A DNA stretch of 53,081 nt from Dichomitus squalens LYAD-421 SS1 (taxonomy: Eukaryota > Basidiomycota > Agaricomycetes > Polyporales > Polyporaceae). The notes beneath the pieces are model-generated. The model saw only the letters and a program-made list of their open reading frames with translations, had not been told where the DNA came from and did not search any database. Below are positions 9,513 to 22,766 of the stretch, in pieces. Made by a program: the position numbers and the translations under genes. The stretch spans positions 12,934 through 66,014 of the forward strand of contig NW_006766981.1 of the NCBI RefSeq assembly GCF_000275845.1, in the 5' to 3' direction. Every line of letters starts with the position of its first letter. The first letter of the stretch is position 1.

Positions 9513-12500
9513 ATGAACGTCAACCAGCTGCAGCCCCCGCCATCCTCTCAGCTGCAGAGGTTCTCCAAGCAAGCCTCAGACAAGCATGCCGACGTACGTC
9601 TTCTCACTTCCCACTCTCATCATTCTTTCTGACCCCGCGCGATACCCGCCCACAGTTTCTCGCTCTCAAGTTGCTCAACAGACGAACCCGTCTCCGCCTC
9701 TCACCAGAGCCCTTACAGCTCGACGACCTTCCCCAAAGAGCCCGCCTCTTCGCCGTCGCGAATACCAAGCGTTCCTTTGCCGCCGTAGTCCGTGCCTCAG
9801 ACGGCTCTTACGGTATGTCCCCGAGCCCATGTGTATCCGCCCATCCTTCTCAATACCTTTCTAGCCTTGTCTCTTTCCCCTCTCACCGACCTCCGTTCTA
9901 CCCTCACTTCGGGCCGCTCTGATAGCGGACCTCTTCTCCTCAATCCCAACACGACAATTCCTCTTCAACCCGGCACTCCCCACATACTCGTCCTCACACG
10001 CGACGACTCCCGCATCCTTGTCGCTTTCACAAACGGTTCCATCTGCGTGCACGACTGGTCAAACCCTGCCCCGCTCTTCACTTTTTCTTCCCCTACCGGG
10101 AAGCCTGTCAGAGACCTTTTCCCTAGCACGGGTGACTCGGAAATCGTAGCGGTGCTGCGGCAACCGGGAGACGGGGTCACAGTCGAACTTCTCGATGTCC
10201 ACAAAATGGTCTCGACGGGCGGATGGAGTGCGGGTGGGTCTCCAGAGACCAATGCAACCTCAGGTGAGCCCTGCTAGCCGCTTCCCGTCTAAACTGCACT
10301 ACGTGCTCATTTCCCGTCCAGTGTCATGGTCTCCCAAGGGCAAGCAGGTTGCTATTGGTCTCGAGAGCGGTGACATCATTACTTTCAGTCCCTCCGACAC
10401 CTCCGCCGTGAAGAGTGTTGTCCCTCGACCGCCCTCTGTAGAGGGACAGACTCTCATCTCAATTCAATGGCTTTCCAACACCGAATTCCATGGAATATAT
10501 GCTCCTGCAGGGCCCCTCGCTCCAGACAGCGAGCAGACCCACTTCATCCTGACGCTGGAGGCCAAGGCCAGCCTCGTCGGAGATATCAAACTCATCACAC
10601 CCTACCTTCCCTTTCCAGGTCTCCGACCGCCAGGCTCGTTCATCGTGACTCTGAAGAACTGGGAACCTTCCCGCCTTCTGCTCTTCGTCGGCGACAGCAC
10701 CTCGTCTGATATCGGCCTCATTGGCAGTCTTGCCAGCGCCTCATCTTCCGCCGACTCGTGGTACAACTTCACTCTCGAGGAAGAGTCCACTCCCTCTGTT
10801 CCTCTAGACGCAGACCTGAATGAGACCGTCTTGCTCGGACTGGATCTAGACGTGACCAACACCGAGACGTTCAGATACACCGGAGTATCAGGGGAGGCCA
10901 CGGACGTACCCCCTCCGCCAATCATGTATCTCTACGCGAGCGACGGCACGCTTCAGGGCTGGCACATCATCCAAACGCAAGGCGTCGCCTACCCAGACAT
11001 GGCATCCGCCGTCACCCCCGTCTCTTCCTCTTCCCCCGTCGCTGCTGCCACCCCAACTGCTCAGACCAGTGCCTTCGGGGCTCCTCAAACTGCATCGGCA
11101 ACGTCTTCGACACCACCTGCGGCAAGCGCCTTCGGATCGGTCTCTCCGCAAGACGCTACCGCTGCCCCCAGTTCTGGTGGTGGCTTCGGATTCAGTGCGT
11201 TCTCCGGCGCCCCCTCTGCCTTTGGGAGCACATCCTTCGGTTTCGGCCAGCAACCACAGCAGCAAGAGCCCAAGGCCCCGTCCCCTCTCCAAGCACCTCC
11301 TCTTTCCGCGCCGACTATGTCCGTCGAGATGACGTCGGCCACCGACGACTCAATGGCATCTGAAACGGACTCCGGCTTTGGCGGTCTGTCACTAGGGGGT
11401 GGAGGTGGAGGTGGGGGTGAGTCAAGTTCTAGTGGCACGAACTCGATGTTCGGGTCGTTCGGCACCAACGCTCAGCAGCCTACCAATTCTGGCTTCGAAG
11501 CCGGGTCTTCTGCAAACTCAACATTTGCCACATTCGGCTCGGGTCCCATCAAACCCGCCACCGGCTTTGGAGCTTTCACCAGCAGTGGGTCATCCGCGTT
11601 CGGCAGCTCGTCGGGCGGCTTCAACGGAGGTGCATTCGGCTCGGGCAGCGGGGCGTTCGGCAGCGGTGCCTCCAGCACGAGCTCTGGGGCGTTCGGATCA
11701 GCGCAGCCCGCAACGGCGGAGAACAAGCCGGCCTCCGCGTTCGGGCAATCTGGTTTCGGCGCTGCCGCCGCAGGTGCGAAGCCCGCTTTTGGCCAGTCTT
11801 CGTTCGGGCAGTCGGGCTTCGGACAGCCATCCTTTGGCCAGCCGTCTGCGTTCGGGAAGCCTGCGTTTGGAACATCTTCGTTCGGTGCGTCGACGAGTCC
11901 TGCGAAGCCCGCAACGACGAGCGCGTTTGGGAGCACCGGGAGCTCGGGTGGATTTGCGGCCTTCGCGTCCCAGGGAACCAGCACGTTCGGAGCTGTAGCG
12001 CAGAAGGCCGCCGACTCGAAGCCGGCGTGGGCTGCTGCCACGTCCGAGAAGCCCCAAGAGAGCACCAGCACGTCAGGTGCGTTCGGCGGGAGTGGCGCAT
12101 TCGGTGGTAGCAGCGGAACGAGCGCCTTCTCGTCTGCCAAGTCGACAGAGACCCCTTCTACGACATCTACCCCATCCGGTGGTGCGTTTGCCGGCCTAGG
12201 GCAGTCCAGTCAGTCTACAACAGGTGGTAGCGTGTTCGGCAAGACGACGTTCGGGCAATCTTCCTTCGGCCAACCAGCGTTCGGTCAGTCCTCGTCTGCA
12301 CAGGCCGGTGCACCATCCACGCCTTCCACGAACCCAGCACCGACGAGTGCATTCGGGAGCGGAGGTGGGTTTGCCAGCTTTGCGAGCGCGGGACCGAGCG
12401 CGTTCGGGGCCGCCGCTTCTCAGTCTAGCGATACGAAGCCCCTCTGGGCGACTTCAGGCGCAGATGCGAAGACTCCCACAGAGCAACCAAAGTCCGCATT

Positions 12501-15500
12501 CGGGTTTGGGTCCACTACACCCAGTGCATTTGGTGGTGCAGAACAGGCCGTTAAGTCTCCCGCTGTCTCCACTGCTGAAAGTGCGACGCCTGCTTCGTCC
12601 CCGGAGAAACCTACGCCTCCCGTCTCAACTCCGCCAGCGACCCCTCCAGCCAAGACCGAGCCAAAGCCGGAGCCAACTACGACGCCTGCTGCCACGACAA
12701 CACCTACGTCAACTACTCCCGCCGCGGGGGGCGCATTCGGCGGAGGCGCGTTTGGTGGACTCAAGACGTCGGGAACGGGCTTCAGCAGCCTTCGACCTGG
12801 CTTCGGCGCATTCGGTGCAAGTACCACACCGCCATCCTCTTCGCCCTTCTTTCAGAAGCCTGGTGCGGCTTCGGTCACCCCGACGCCCGTCTTCGGATCC
12901 TCGTCTTTCGGCACGTCGACGACCACTCCTCCTAGCAAGGACACTCCTCCCGGTGTACCCAAGTTCGGCGCGCCCTCCTTCGGTGCCGCCTCCTTTGGAG
13001 CTCCCTCGCTCACCTCCACCGGGTTCTTCGGCAAGCCGGCTGCAAGTACCCCGCCCACTGCAACAACTCCGGAGACGCCGACGAATGCTGCGGCGAAAAG
13101 TGCTTTCAGCGCGTTCAGTGGAGGCACTAGTCCGTTCAGTGCCGCTGCGTCCGGTTCCTCTGGGAAGAGCTTCGGAGATCTCTTACGTCAGAAGGAGGGA
13201 GAGGACAAGCCTGAAAGTGGAAAGAAAGAGGAGAAGAAGCCGGCAGGTTTCAGTCGGACTGCAGACGAGTGGAAGAAACCTGTATCAGTATTTGCTCAGC
13301 TCAAGGAGGCTGCTGTAGAAAAAGGTCTGCCCCACCGTACATCTGGTCGTCCAATGACATGACTGATTCTGGATCAACGCGTCTAGGCAAGGATGTTGGG
13401 GACGAGGACGCGGAAGGTGACGCAGACGAGGGAGTTGGGGACACTTCCTTCCGTTCTCAGGACGACGACAGTGATGGAGGCGAGGATGTCCTCGATGAAT
13501 TTCTCAAGTCAGACGAAGAAGAGGAGGAGGAAGAGAAGGCAGAAGATGAAGAGGACAGCCTGCCTGGTGAAGAGGATGAGGAGGACGCGGAGCAGATCGA
13601 GCAGCCAGCCGCCACCTCCCGGTCTCCCTCGGGGTCCCCTACTGCCAAGCCTCCGGCTCCCAAGACGGCGTCCGTCTTCAGCATCTCATTCTCACCTGCA
13701 AGCCCAACAAAGCCTGAGAAGGATGAAGAGCCTTCCAAGTCGGCCTTCGCTCGCTCTGGCAGTACGACCCCTCCGGGGTCTCCCGCTCAAGGAGAACGCC
13801 CGTCTGCGTTGGCCGCGGGAGATGCCAAAGTTTCTGCTGTCCCTATGAGCCGTGCCGCATCTGCACCGCCCGTGCCCGGGTCAACTACGGGTCTACTTGG
13901 CATTGGTCGACCCTCTACGCGTCCTGCCAGGAGTTCTCCACTGGCCAGCCGTCCCATAAGTGGAGATGACGACGACGACGAGGAACCTCCTCACTCGCCG
14001 GTGGAGGCGAAAAAGGCCCGTTCCGCATCGCCTGTCCCCTCTATTGCAGCACGAGAAACGTCCAGACCCAAGACCCCGCCTGTGTTATTCGGCAACGCTC
14101 CCGCCCCTCCCAAGCCAGCTCCGTTCACGCTCACCCCTGCCGCCTCGCCGCCCATAAAAGCGCTGTCACCTGATGCAGGAAAGGTCCCGGAAGCCGGAGT
14201 TCCGACGCCGTCGAAGACTCCCCTCGTAGGGGCAAGCACTCCTGGTGGCGGGATCTTCTCTAAGCCTTCAGTGTTCTCGACCACCCCGACATCCCAGGGT
14301 AGTTTCTTTGCACAGAAGCCGCTTGGATCCCCCGTGCCTTCTCCTGTAACACCTGTTGTACCCCCTGCAACATCTCCAGCTCAGACCCCGTCCTTGGGCC
14401 AGAAGCCTTCAGCTCCGACACCAGGTAGTATATTCTCCTCGCCATTCGCGAAACCCACGTCGGCAGCTCCAACGCATCCCGCTCCGGTTGTGGCATCTGG
14501 TTTGTCAGCGTTCAACATCGGAGCCTCTACGCTACCGCAGAGCTCCAAGCCAGTTGGTTGGCCCCCCGCTCCCGCAGCACCCATCATCAACCCAGCCCCC
14601 ATTCCCGCCGCAGCCCGTCCTGCAAGCCCTGCACAAGCTATAGCTGTGGAATTTTCTAATCTGCAGGCCGCGTTGACTAAAGAACTTGAAGATGTACGTG
14701 GTTCCCTCTTCAAATCACCAGGCTTCAGATTACTAAGTGTACGCTTGGATAGCTTAAGGCACTCGCCGCACAGACATCACAGCGAACCGCGCATTTGCAA
14801 AGGCCGAGTGGAAGCACCAAGACCGCGGCCGATCTGAATGAGCCAACGAAGTGGTTTATGAGCGACTTGACACAATTCAAGCACATTATGAAGGAAGTCG
14901 AGCGCGGACTGGAGAAGTGGGAGAAGGAGAAGGCAGCATGCATCTCGCAATTGCGTGAGCTGGAGAGTGATCTGTTGAAGGGTGAACATCTACTCTGTAT
15001 CAAATCGGCGCATACTGACGAGTCCGTTGAAGGGAGCACCAGGAAGGAGGAAATCGAACGCTTCAGCAAGGCTTCAAAGGATACCGAGTTCGCGCGTATG
15101 TTGAAGCAGAGAATGCTGAGTCCCGATCACCTTGAGACCCAGGCGCAACTCAGGAGAGACGTTCGGGTGAGTAATTCTGGCTGATAATGGGAAGCATGCA
15201 CTCATCGTCCTTTCAGACCATCCGTAGTCGCATTCAACAGTTGGAAGAGTACGTCCAGGCGTCCAAGAAGAAGCTCAACAGCTTAAAGAATGGGAGGCCG
15301 TCGCTCAAGTACGCTTGCTGCTGCTTCGACGGTCTAACTAAGACTGACTGACCTCCGCTATGTCGTTAGGCCTCCCTCATTGGACACGATAAATCGGACG
15401 TATCGCAACATCGATGCTGCCATTGACCAAGAGGAAGACGACTTGGCCAGCCTTGCGGAGCGCGTTGCCCAGCTCGAACTCTCCTCAAAAGCTGCGCCTC

Positions 15501-16120
15501 TGCTCTCCTTCTCTGCCTCTACTCGCGATCGTCGACTTCCTGACCGCGGCGCCCAGCGTGTCGGACGAGAAGTCACCCCCAACATCGCCGCTTCAACCGC
15601 AGCAGCTCTCAACGCAGAGAGAAGCGCGCAGAAGCTGAAGAAGGCGCTGCTGAGCGCACGCAAAGAGCCGCTCCTCAACACCAAAGCTGTTGATGCAGTC
15701 CCGCGGGAACGAGAACTCGAGGCTCGGAAAGCCCTTCTCGAGTCTGGGTCGGGTCTTAGCCTCGGCGCGGCGTTCAGCGCTGGGCTCAACGGCGGCGTCG
15801 TACCCAGTACACCGTCATATGCAGCTTCGCCTGGGTGGTCACTGCCTCCGTTCACCCTGGACTCGAACCCTACGACGGGCCTGGGCGGTGGAAGGAATAG
15901 AGGACCACGCGAGAAGCAGCACGCGAAGCCGATTCAGTTGCATCAGGGCGCGAAGCCTGCACTCCCACCACCTCCCGCGGGCTTCAGCTGGGGACCCGTG
16001 CCCATCATACAGCCGAAGACCACCATTTCGATATTCGCTGGCATTGGCGATGGCAGGGGAAAGGCGAAGGATGAGAAGGGGCTCGGTGACTCCTGGGTTG
16101 CGGATGGATTCGAAAAGTGA
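9513..16120 (+). CDS. NUP159: FG-repeat nucleoporin, Nup159/Nup214 family
   Basis: Cytoplasmic-face nuclear pore protein that docks the mRNA export helicase (family role). Exons: 9513-9593, 9656-9812, 9865-10263, 10322-13324, 13387-14693, 14759-15166, 15217-15308, 15370-16120; 6198 nt, 2065 aa. Residues 1 to ~430 resemble the N-terminal beta-propeller ('LVAFTNGSICVHDW', 'VSWSPKGKQVAIGLESGDI'). Roughly 455-1200 is a long FG domain dominated by SAFG, AFG, SFG and GFG. An acidic Asp/Glu-rich segment starts exon 5, followed by a Pro/Ser-rich linker. From ~1650 there are charged coiled coils ('FKHIMKEVERGLEKWEKEK'), consistent with Nup82/Nup88 assembly. The acceptor of intron 2 (ending 9864) is the least certain junction. 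The gene faces pICln tail-to-tail with 147 bp between stops. Confidence 0.88.
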
Positions 16121-16267
16121 TGTCAGACAAAGGGTCCTCTTGAATACCTTCTCACTGCATGCACATTCGCCGAATCAACTGTTATGTATCATCATATGAA
16201 TCGTGTAGGCTACAGGGATGACTCAAAATCTGCACGAATACCATGTTTTCTTGATATTCACCAGACT

Positions 16268-17179
16268 TCAGCTAGACTTCCCATGTTCTTTCGGAGCGCC
16301 TTGTTTCACCGCAGCACTAGCAGCGGTATCCTCCGGCGCATCTTCAAACTGCTCAGGGTCCGTTTTCTGCTCGAACGGGTTGTAGATGATGCTCTCCAAA
16401 TGAGCAAGGGCGGCCTGCAATCAAAAGTAAAGATGGAAAGAGAGGTTGGCGAAGCGACGTCTAGTATGGGTTGAAGCGGTTATTATTGAGGAAATCACCG
16501 CGCACTTTGCCGACTTCACTGAGCTCCTGGTCGACGTTACCGTTGAAGGTATCAAACTCGCCGGGGTCGACGAACGCGTCGTCGTCGTCATCCATCTCGT
16601 CTTCGTCATTGGGATCGGGATGGAGGGATGCGCAAAAGGATAGACTCTCAAAGATGGGCTCGACTTGAGATACTATGAGTGAAAAGAACTTATTAGAATG
16701 AGAATACAATGACTTACGCGAAGACAAGTTTTTGGGGATGATGACAAGTTCGCGCATGCTAGACGCGTCTTCATCCTCATCTGCTGGTGCATCGGCCTCT
16801 GCAGGTTCGTCCAGTTGGCAGTAGATGGAGGGACCGGCCTCTGCACGTGAGATGGCGTGGAGAGTGATGGAGGGATAGTCGACTTGGAAGCCGCGTCCTG
16901 TAGACGACAAGAAGACGAGGGCACTGAGGTATGTATGAGCGGAAGAGGACGGGTGATAAAGGAAGGAACGCACCTTTCGATCACGTAGAGTGCACCATTA
17001 GCCCCATCCTCGCTGGAAAATCCTGGGAGAGGTGGATCGAGCGTTACCGAAACATTTTCCTCCTTGTGGCGGAGAACAGGAGGGATGTCGGCAAAGGACG
17101 CAGGGGTGGAGGCACTGATGTTTTTGTGCTCCTCTGGGGATATGTACGTGGGGAGAGAAGTGACGAGGTCGATGGCCAT
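16268..17179 (-). CDS. pICln-like methylosome/Sm-assembly factor
   Basis: pICln chaperones Sm proteins for arginine methylation and snRNP assembly (human CLNS1A). Minus-strand exons: 17179-16974, 16923-16718, 16672-16506, 16414-16268; 726 nt, 241 aa. The PH-like core is visible ('ALYVIE', 'SALVFLSSTGRGFQVDYPSI', 'LHAISRAEAG'), then acidic loops ('DEDEMDDDDDAF'). The C-terminus 'LSEVGKAALAHLESI' and 'EQFEDAPED' parallels the human 'EEGQATLERLEG' and 'GQFEDAD' segments, which supports removing the last intron (16415-16505). If that intron is retained, translation continues as 'VRGDFLNNNRFNPY' and stops, giving a shorter protein without the acidic tail. Divergent partner is the SH3 gene, 240 bp away. 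Confidence 0.85.
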
Positions 17180-17419
17180 GTTGTATATTCTGTAGTGGAG
17201 GGAGAGCAAGGATAGGACGCGGAGGCTTACCAGGACGCGACTGTCTGAGGATGCAGATGCTGCAGCAGCCGATCTCGATCTCGGTCGATGATCAGTAGCG
17301 CCCAGCACAGCTCTCTCCCAGCCGAGACTCGCTCCGGTCAGTGCCGAAAGCCCACTCATCCGAGGCCAACGGCCGCCGTCTCTCGTCCTCTTACCATTCA
17401 CTCGACAACGCTCTCCGCC
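17180..17419. promoter_or_regulatory. Shared divergent promoter pICln / SH3 gene
   Basis: 240 bp between start codons. An upstream in-frame ATG at 17288 exists for the SH3 gene, but the intervening sequence reads as Ser/Arg-rich UTR-like peptide. No clear motif. Confidence 0.45.
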
Positions 17420-18400
17420 ATGCCCGTTACGACGACGCCTTCTGACCCTCAAGCTGCTGCTCTCCTTGCTCATGTCTTGCAGCAGACCCAATCGAACATC
17501 AACTTCCTTGCATCTCAGAACTACATCTCCCATGCCGAGGCCTCCGACCTCATCAGCCGTCTCACTCAAGGGGCCGACCACGATTCCTTACTATCTAGCA
17601 TGAACAACTTGGCTGTTGGTCCTGCTCGTGCTCCTCCGGAGCCCGCCCGTCGTTCCATCCCACCACCGCCCCCAAGGAATCACGTCCAGAAGGCCCGTGC
17701 CTTGTGGGCCTACAACGAGGACGGCCGGGTGCGTATCCCGGCTTACATTCCTCTGATGACCTTCTCCTTGCGCTTTCCCCGCGCGCTTCGTGTCCCCCTC
17801 AAGTCACCATTTGCACCATGTAATCGTAATAATACTCATCTTCCGCCTTGTCTTGCACACAGGAACCCAATGACCTCTCCTTCTCCCAAGGAGAGATCAT
17901 CGAGATCGTGGACGAAACAAACGCCGACTGGTGGACTGGCAAAGTCCGCGGCAAGCAAGGCCTCTTTCCGTCCAACCACGTCGAGAAGATTCCGTCAGGC
18001 CCCTCTACCTCCCCCGCCCCTCCTGTGTCCATGCCCCCCATGCCCTCCGCACCTTCATACTACGCCCCGCCGCCTCCGGGGCCGCCCCAGCCGTACTACC
18101 AAGGCCCTGCGCCCGACTACAATAACGAGAAGACGTCCATGTACCAGCCGGCCTACGCGCCCCCTGCACCGGTCCAGGCTCCCCAGCCGCCGGTCCAGCA
18201 GGTTGTCGTCCAGCAGGAGCCTCCCAAGAAGAGCAAGTTCGGCAAGCTGGGCAATACGATGGCCACGTCGGCTGCAGGTGGTGTCGGCTTCGGTGCTGGT
18301 GAGTTCCATATACGATCGCGACATGGGTGTGCAAGCTCACATACGCTTGTCTATTCTAGGTGCCGCTATCGGCAGTGGCATCGTCAACGCCATCTTCTGA
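17420..18400 (+). CDS. SH3-domain protein, Lsb1/Pin3-like
   Basis: Exons: 17420-17728, 17863-18298, 18360-18400; 786 nt, 261 aa. An N-terminal helical region precedes a proline run, then one SH3 domain at about residues 90-145 ('ALWAYNEDGREPNDLSF', 'ADWWTGKVRGKQGLFPSNHV'), then a long Pro/Tyr/Gln-rich tail and the C-terminus 'GSGIVNAIF'. Yeast Lsb1 and Lsb2/Pin3 bind Las17/WASP and regulate actin patches; the same order (short N-terminus, SH3, PQY-rich tail) suggests that role here (inference). ARPC2 elsewhere in this window belongs to the same actin pathway. Intron 1 splits the SH3 RT loop and is unusually long here (134 nt). Confidence 0.87.
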   Translation: MPVTTTPSDPQAAALLAHVLQQTQSNINFLASQNYISHAEASDLISRLTQGADHDSLLSSMNNLAVGPARAPPEPARRSIPPPPPRNHVQKARALWAYNEDGRVRIPAYIPLMTFSLRFPRALRVPLKSPFAPCNRNNTHLPPCLAHRNPMTSPSPKERSSRSWTKQTPTGGLAKSAASKASFRPTTSRRFRQAPLPPPPLLCPCPPCPPHLHTTPRRLRGRPSRTTKALRPTTITRRRPCTSRPTRPLHRSRLPSRRSSRLSSSRSLPRRASSASWAIRWPRRLQVVSASVLVSSIYDRDMGVQAHIRLSILGAAIGSGIVNAIF

Positions 18401-18629
18401 GGTGCTGCGTTAGACCGCATTCTAATGTCCGTAGCTCTGACCTTCGTCTTGTGCGCTTTCGATCGGACTGTTGCTGGTATTGTATGTGGCGCTGTCTGTA
18501 ACATGGAATGTGGACGGATATATGACTCGGCTTGACCTCTAACATTTTCACCATGTACAGACATATCGATACAATAGATGTGAAACTCCTTCCGCGACGC
18601 TGTCTCTCTCACCAGACGACGATGTTGCA

Positions 18630-20480
18630 TCAGCTGACTTCGTCTTCTTTTGTTACCGGGATTCCAAATAGTTCCTTGACGTATTCGACCGTGGTAGGAT
18701 CTCCGGTATTCTGCGAATTCTGGTCATACAGAGTAGCAACGAAGTGATGTTGGGTATACTGACCTTCGTAATTTCGTCACTAATCTTAACAGTTGGTTTG
18801 CCATACACTGACGAGAGCTTGATGACCATGTTCAAAGCCTTGCTCTTCTCTGAACCACCGCTCGACTTCTTCTTGAAGTCATTCGACAGCGACGTCCCGA
18901 TGCCAAAGGCACCTGTAATATGAGACACGTGTAAGCACGACAATCATTCCTAACAAAGATTCTAAACGAACACTTGAAGCCCAACTCATCACATTGCTTC
19001 TTCAGCTGCAATGCTTTATCCACGTTAAGCGCATCGGAGTAGATTATGATCTTCTTGGTGTGGTCTACGCCGAGTTGTTGGTATATCTCCTTCGCACGCG
19101 GCGCGTAGACGAAAGGATCCCCAGAGTCTTGGCGCAGGCCTGTCCAGTGTTCGGCGAAATGTTTGTTGGCCAGGAAGTCCTGAGGCGATTCAGTTCGGTG
19201 ATAGTCCGCGAAAGGGGGTACAAGCGATCTTACCTTGTAGAATGCTTCGGTGGAGAACGTGTCCGTAAGCGCGATAAGAAGTGCGTTGGGATATGTCTTC
19301 TCCCATAGCTCGAGTGCTGTGCCGTTAGCATGTTCATACCCCTTCTGCGCACCCACCTGTACCAGGACATGTCAGGCATTGGTGAAAGGGTGTCAGTCTT
19401 CCCGTCAGCAGCAAAGCCGCAACTCAACGTACACCCATAAACCATTCGCTACGAACCAAATGATGAGGAGGCTATGGGGGCTGCAGACGACGTGTAATCT
19501 CACTGGGCAATAGTCCCAACGGGATTGACGTTGAACTTCATGGCGAAGAATACCTGCGGTCAGGAATTGAGCATCATCGATCGTGGAAATATACTGGGGA
19601 TCAATTACGTTGCTAGTTCCGTTGACCTTTCCCCTTCCTGGATGGTCGCGCTCCGCGCGAAGGATGCCCTGCAAGACAAGCTCCTGCGTGCGAGCGGAAC
19701 GTCTTCTCCGAGTACCGAACTCGTTGAATACGCAGTCAGCCTGGAGCAGCACCGTCGCCTTCTGGTAGGCAGCATCTGTTCGCATGTCGTCAAGGCTGCT
19801 CTAGCAAAATTTCTAGTGACACCTACCCTCTTGCCCCTCGTAATCCCAGTCCGTGTCAACCGTTGTGAAGTAGATTTCGCTCAGACAGGCCATGAGCGGG
19901 ACCTCCCAGAGGATGGTTTCTTGCCATGGGCCCACTGCCTCGATCTGAATCCTGCCGCGCGCACTCAGATCGCCTCGTTCATTCCGTTCCTTGTCTTCCG
20001 GAATGGGTTCGAAGCGCAGACGCAGCTGATCGGGGTTGAAACGGTACGCTTCCAGGTAGTCTAGGTACGACGTTTCGAAGTAAGGGCAAGCCTTCTCCAA
20101 CCACGCGCGCTCTTCCTTCGTGAGCTTGAGCTTGTCGAACTCTGTCACGGATAGAATTGAACGCGGTAGATGAGACAGTGGTAAAGGCACACGACGCGGT
20201 TCACTCACGGGCCGCAGAGCGCCTGAAGCGGTCGAAACATTCGCGAGTGAAGTACACGTCCTTGTCGCGGTGAGTGAACCTGTATGTGCCTTCGACGCCG
20301 GGGAAATGTTGCAACACCGCTTGCTGCATTGTAAACTAGATCGTCCGTAGCCGTGGGTCCCGTCAGTGATCGTCATCGGAGCAGCCTGCCGAAGTCGCAG
20401 ATTCGAGTGAGAAGGCGTACTTTGTATAGATCGGTGTCCAGTAGGGACAACGGGGTCACCGTGTGATCCTTATGCTCCAT
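18630..20480 (-). CDS. NPT1: Nicotinate phosphoribosyltransferase
   Basis: Converts nicotinate plus PRPP to NaMN in the Preiss-Handler NAD salvage pathway. Ten minus-strand exons: 20480-20421, 20335-20209, 20141-19827, 19775-19609, 19553-19504, 19448-19433, 19356-19234, 19179-18972, 18912-18764, 18710-18630; 1296 nt, 431 aa, the usual size. Signatures: 'LLDTDLYKFTMQQAV', 'EFGTRRRRS', 'HEWFMGVGAQKGYEHANG', 'LTDTFSTEAFY', 'GLRQDSGDP', 'IIYSDALNVDKALQL', 'FGIGTSLSNDF', 'KPTVKISD'. Exon 6 is a 16-nt microexon coding the end of 'HEWFMG'. Divergent partner RRP41 starts 261 bp away; its tail faces the SH3 gene with 229 bp between stops. Confidence 0.93.
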
Positions 20481-20741
20481 TTTTCCGGTCTCGGCTTGCA
20501 GCAGTCCGTAATGGCGGTATGAGGAGAGAGGGATCCTAGTATTCTACTATCGGTGGACGATGATATGAGTACTTTTCAGCGCTTCAGGGCATCCGAACGC
20601 TGCGATAACGTCATCAAACCCTAACCTAGCCCTCCTGCGCGGCGAGATCCCCGATCTCCTGAGCGAACTCTGTTCCATCATCCCAATTTCATCCAGTCGG
20701 TGGCTGAACGTCTCTCCTTCCTTCCTTTCCCCACATCCACC
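20481..20741. promoter_or_regulatory. Shared divergent promoter NPT1/RRP41
   Basis: 261 bp between start codons. It contains AAACCCTAA at 20616-20624, a telo-box-type motif that in plants and some fungi sits upstream of ribosome-biogenesis genes; RRP41 is an rRNA-processing gene, so the match is plausible but short. Confidence 0.5.
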
Positions 20742-21665
20742 ATGGTGAGCTGATTGACCATCCTTATCACTAGCGTTGGGCTCAAAACAGCGCAGAGCTC
20801 ACGAATAGAGATCCTGAACGACGGAGGATATCGCTCCGATGGCCGCAAACAATACGAACTTCGCGACATTACCATAGACCTAACCCAACAGGGCACCGCA
20901 GATGGCTCCGCCCAGCTCACTCATGGGCTCACGCAAGTACTCGTCACCGTCTTCGGACCCCGGGAAGCCAAAATGCGCTCGCAAACATTGCACGACCGTG
21001 CTGTCTTGAACGTCGAGATGAGTGTGGCGCCGTTCAGCACCGGCGAACGTCGAAAACGGTCAAGAGCAGACAGGTGAGTGCGGTGTTCAAACCCCTTCAG
21101 GATTCCTGCCAATAGCATCGTGCGACGCGATAACATATGACAAGCATATAGGCGAATTCTCGAAATGGCAGCTATGATCGCTTCCACCTTCGAACCCGTC
21201 GTACAAACGAACCTCTATCCCCGCTCCCAGATTGACATCTACGTACATGTCCTCCAGCAAGATGGCTCTCTGCTCCCCGCGTGTATCAACGCGACCACCC
21301 TGGCTCTCGTCACTGCAGGTGTCCCTCTACTCGATTTTGTCTGCGCGGTCACTGGCGGCGTACACTCGACATCACCCCTTCTGGACCTGACGACTCTCGA
21401 GGAGAACGATGTCCCACATATGACGGTCGCAGTCATGCCTCGGACACGAAAAGTAACCCTTGTTACAATGGAGACGCGTCTGCACGTCGAACGGTTTCGA
21501 GAGCTATTCGAGCTTGCATGCGAGGCAGGACAGACAATTCACAGGGAGATGAAGTATGCTGTCAAGGACCGTACCGTCGCGCTCGTCAACGCAATGGACG
21601 CCGGTTCAAAAGGTGGCGCAGCGGACGACCATGACAGAGATGTAGTGATGGACGACAGAATATGA
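20742..21665 (+). CDS. SKI6: Exosome complex core subunit Rrp41/Ski6
   Basis: RNase PH-fold ring subunit of the RNA exosome, used in rRNA, snoRNA and mRNA 3' processing. Exons: 20742-20744 (the ATG alone), 20796-21073, 21152-21665; 795 nt, 264 aa. The product starts 'MSSRIEILNDGGYRSDGRK', the typical N-terminus, followed by 'GSAQLTHGLTQVLVTVFGP', 'VEMSVAPFSTGERRK', 'FEPVVQTNLYPRSQIDIYV', 'ACINATTLALVTAGVPL' and 'ELFELACEAGQTIHREMK'. The acidic C-terminus 'DHDRDVVMDDRI' is low complexity. The first intron (51 nt) begins immediately after the start codon. The stop lies 71 bp from the TRM8 stop on the other strand, so the 3' UTRs probably overlap. Confidence 0.92.
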
Positions 21666-21736
21666 CTTCGTTTTCCTCCTTGTCAACCCTTTGCGTTGGC
21701 TGTCTCACGTAGCGCGCGCACAAACGTCTAGGTCGG

Positions 21737-22766
<1,030 letters not shown>

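Noticed and set aside
11085..12140. Long minus-strand ORFs rich in Pro/Asn/Ala
   Set aside because: They are shadows of the FG-repeat exon of NUP159; the repetitive GC-rich codons keep the opposite frames open.
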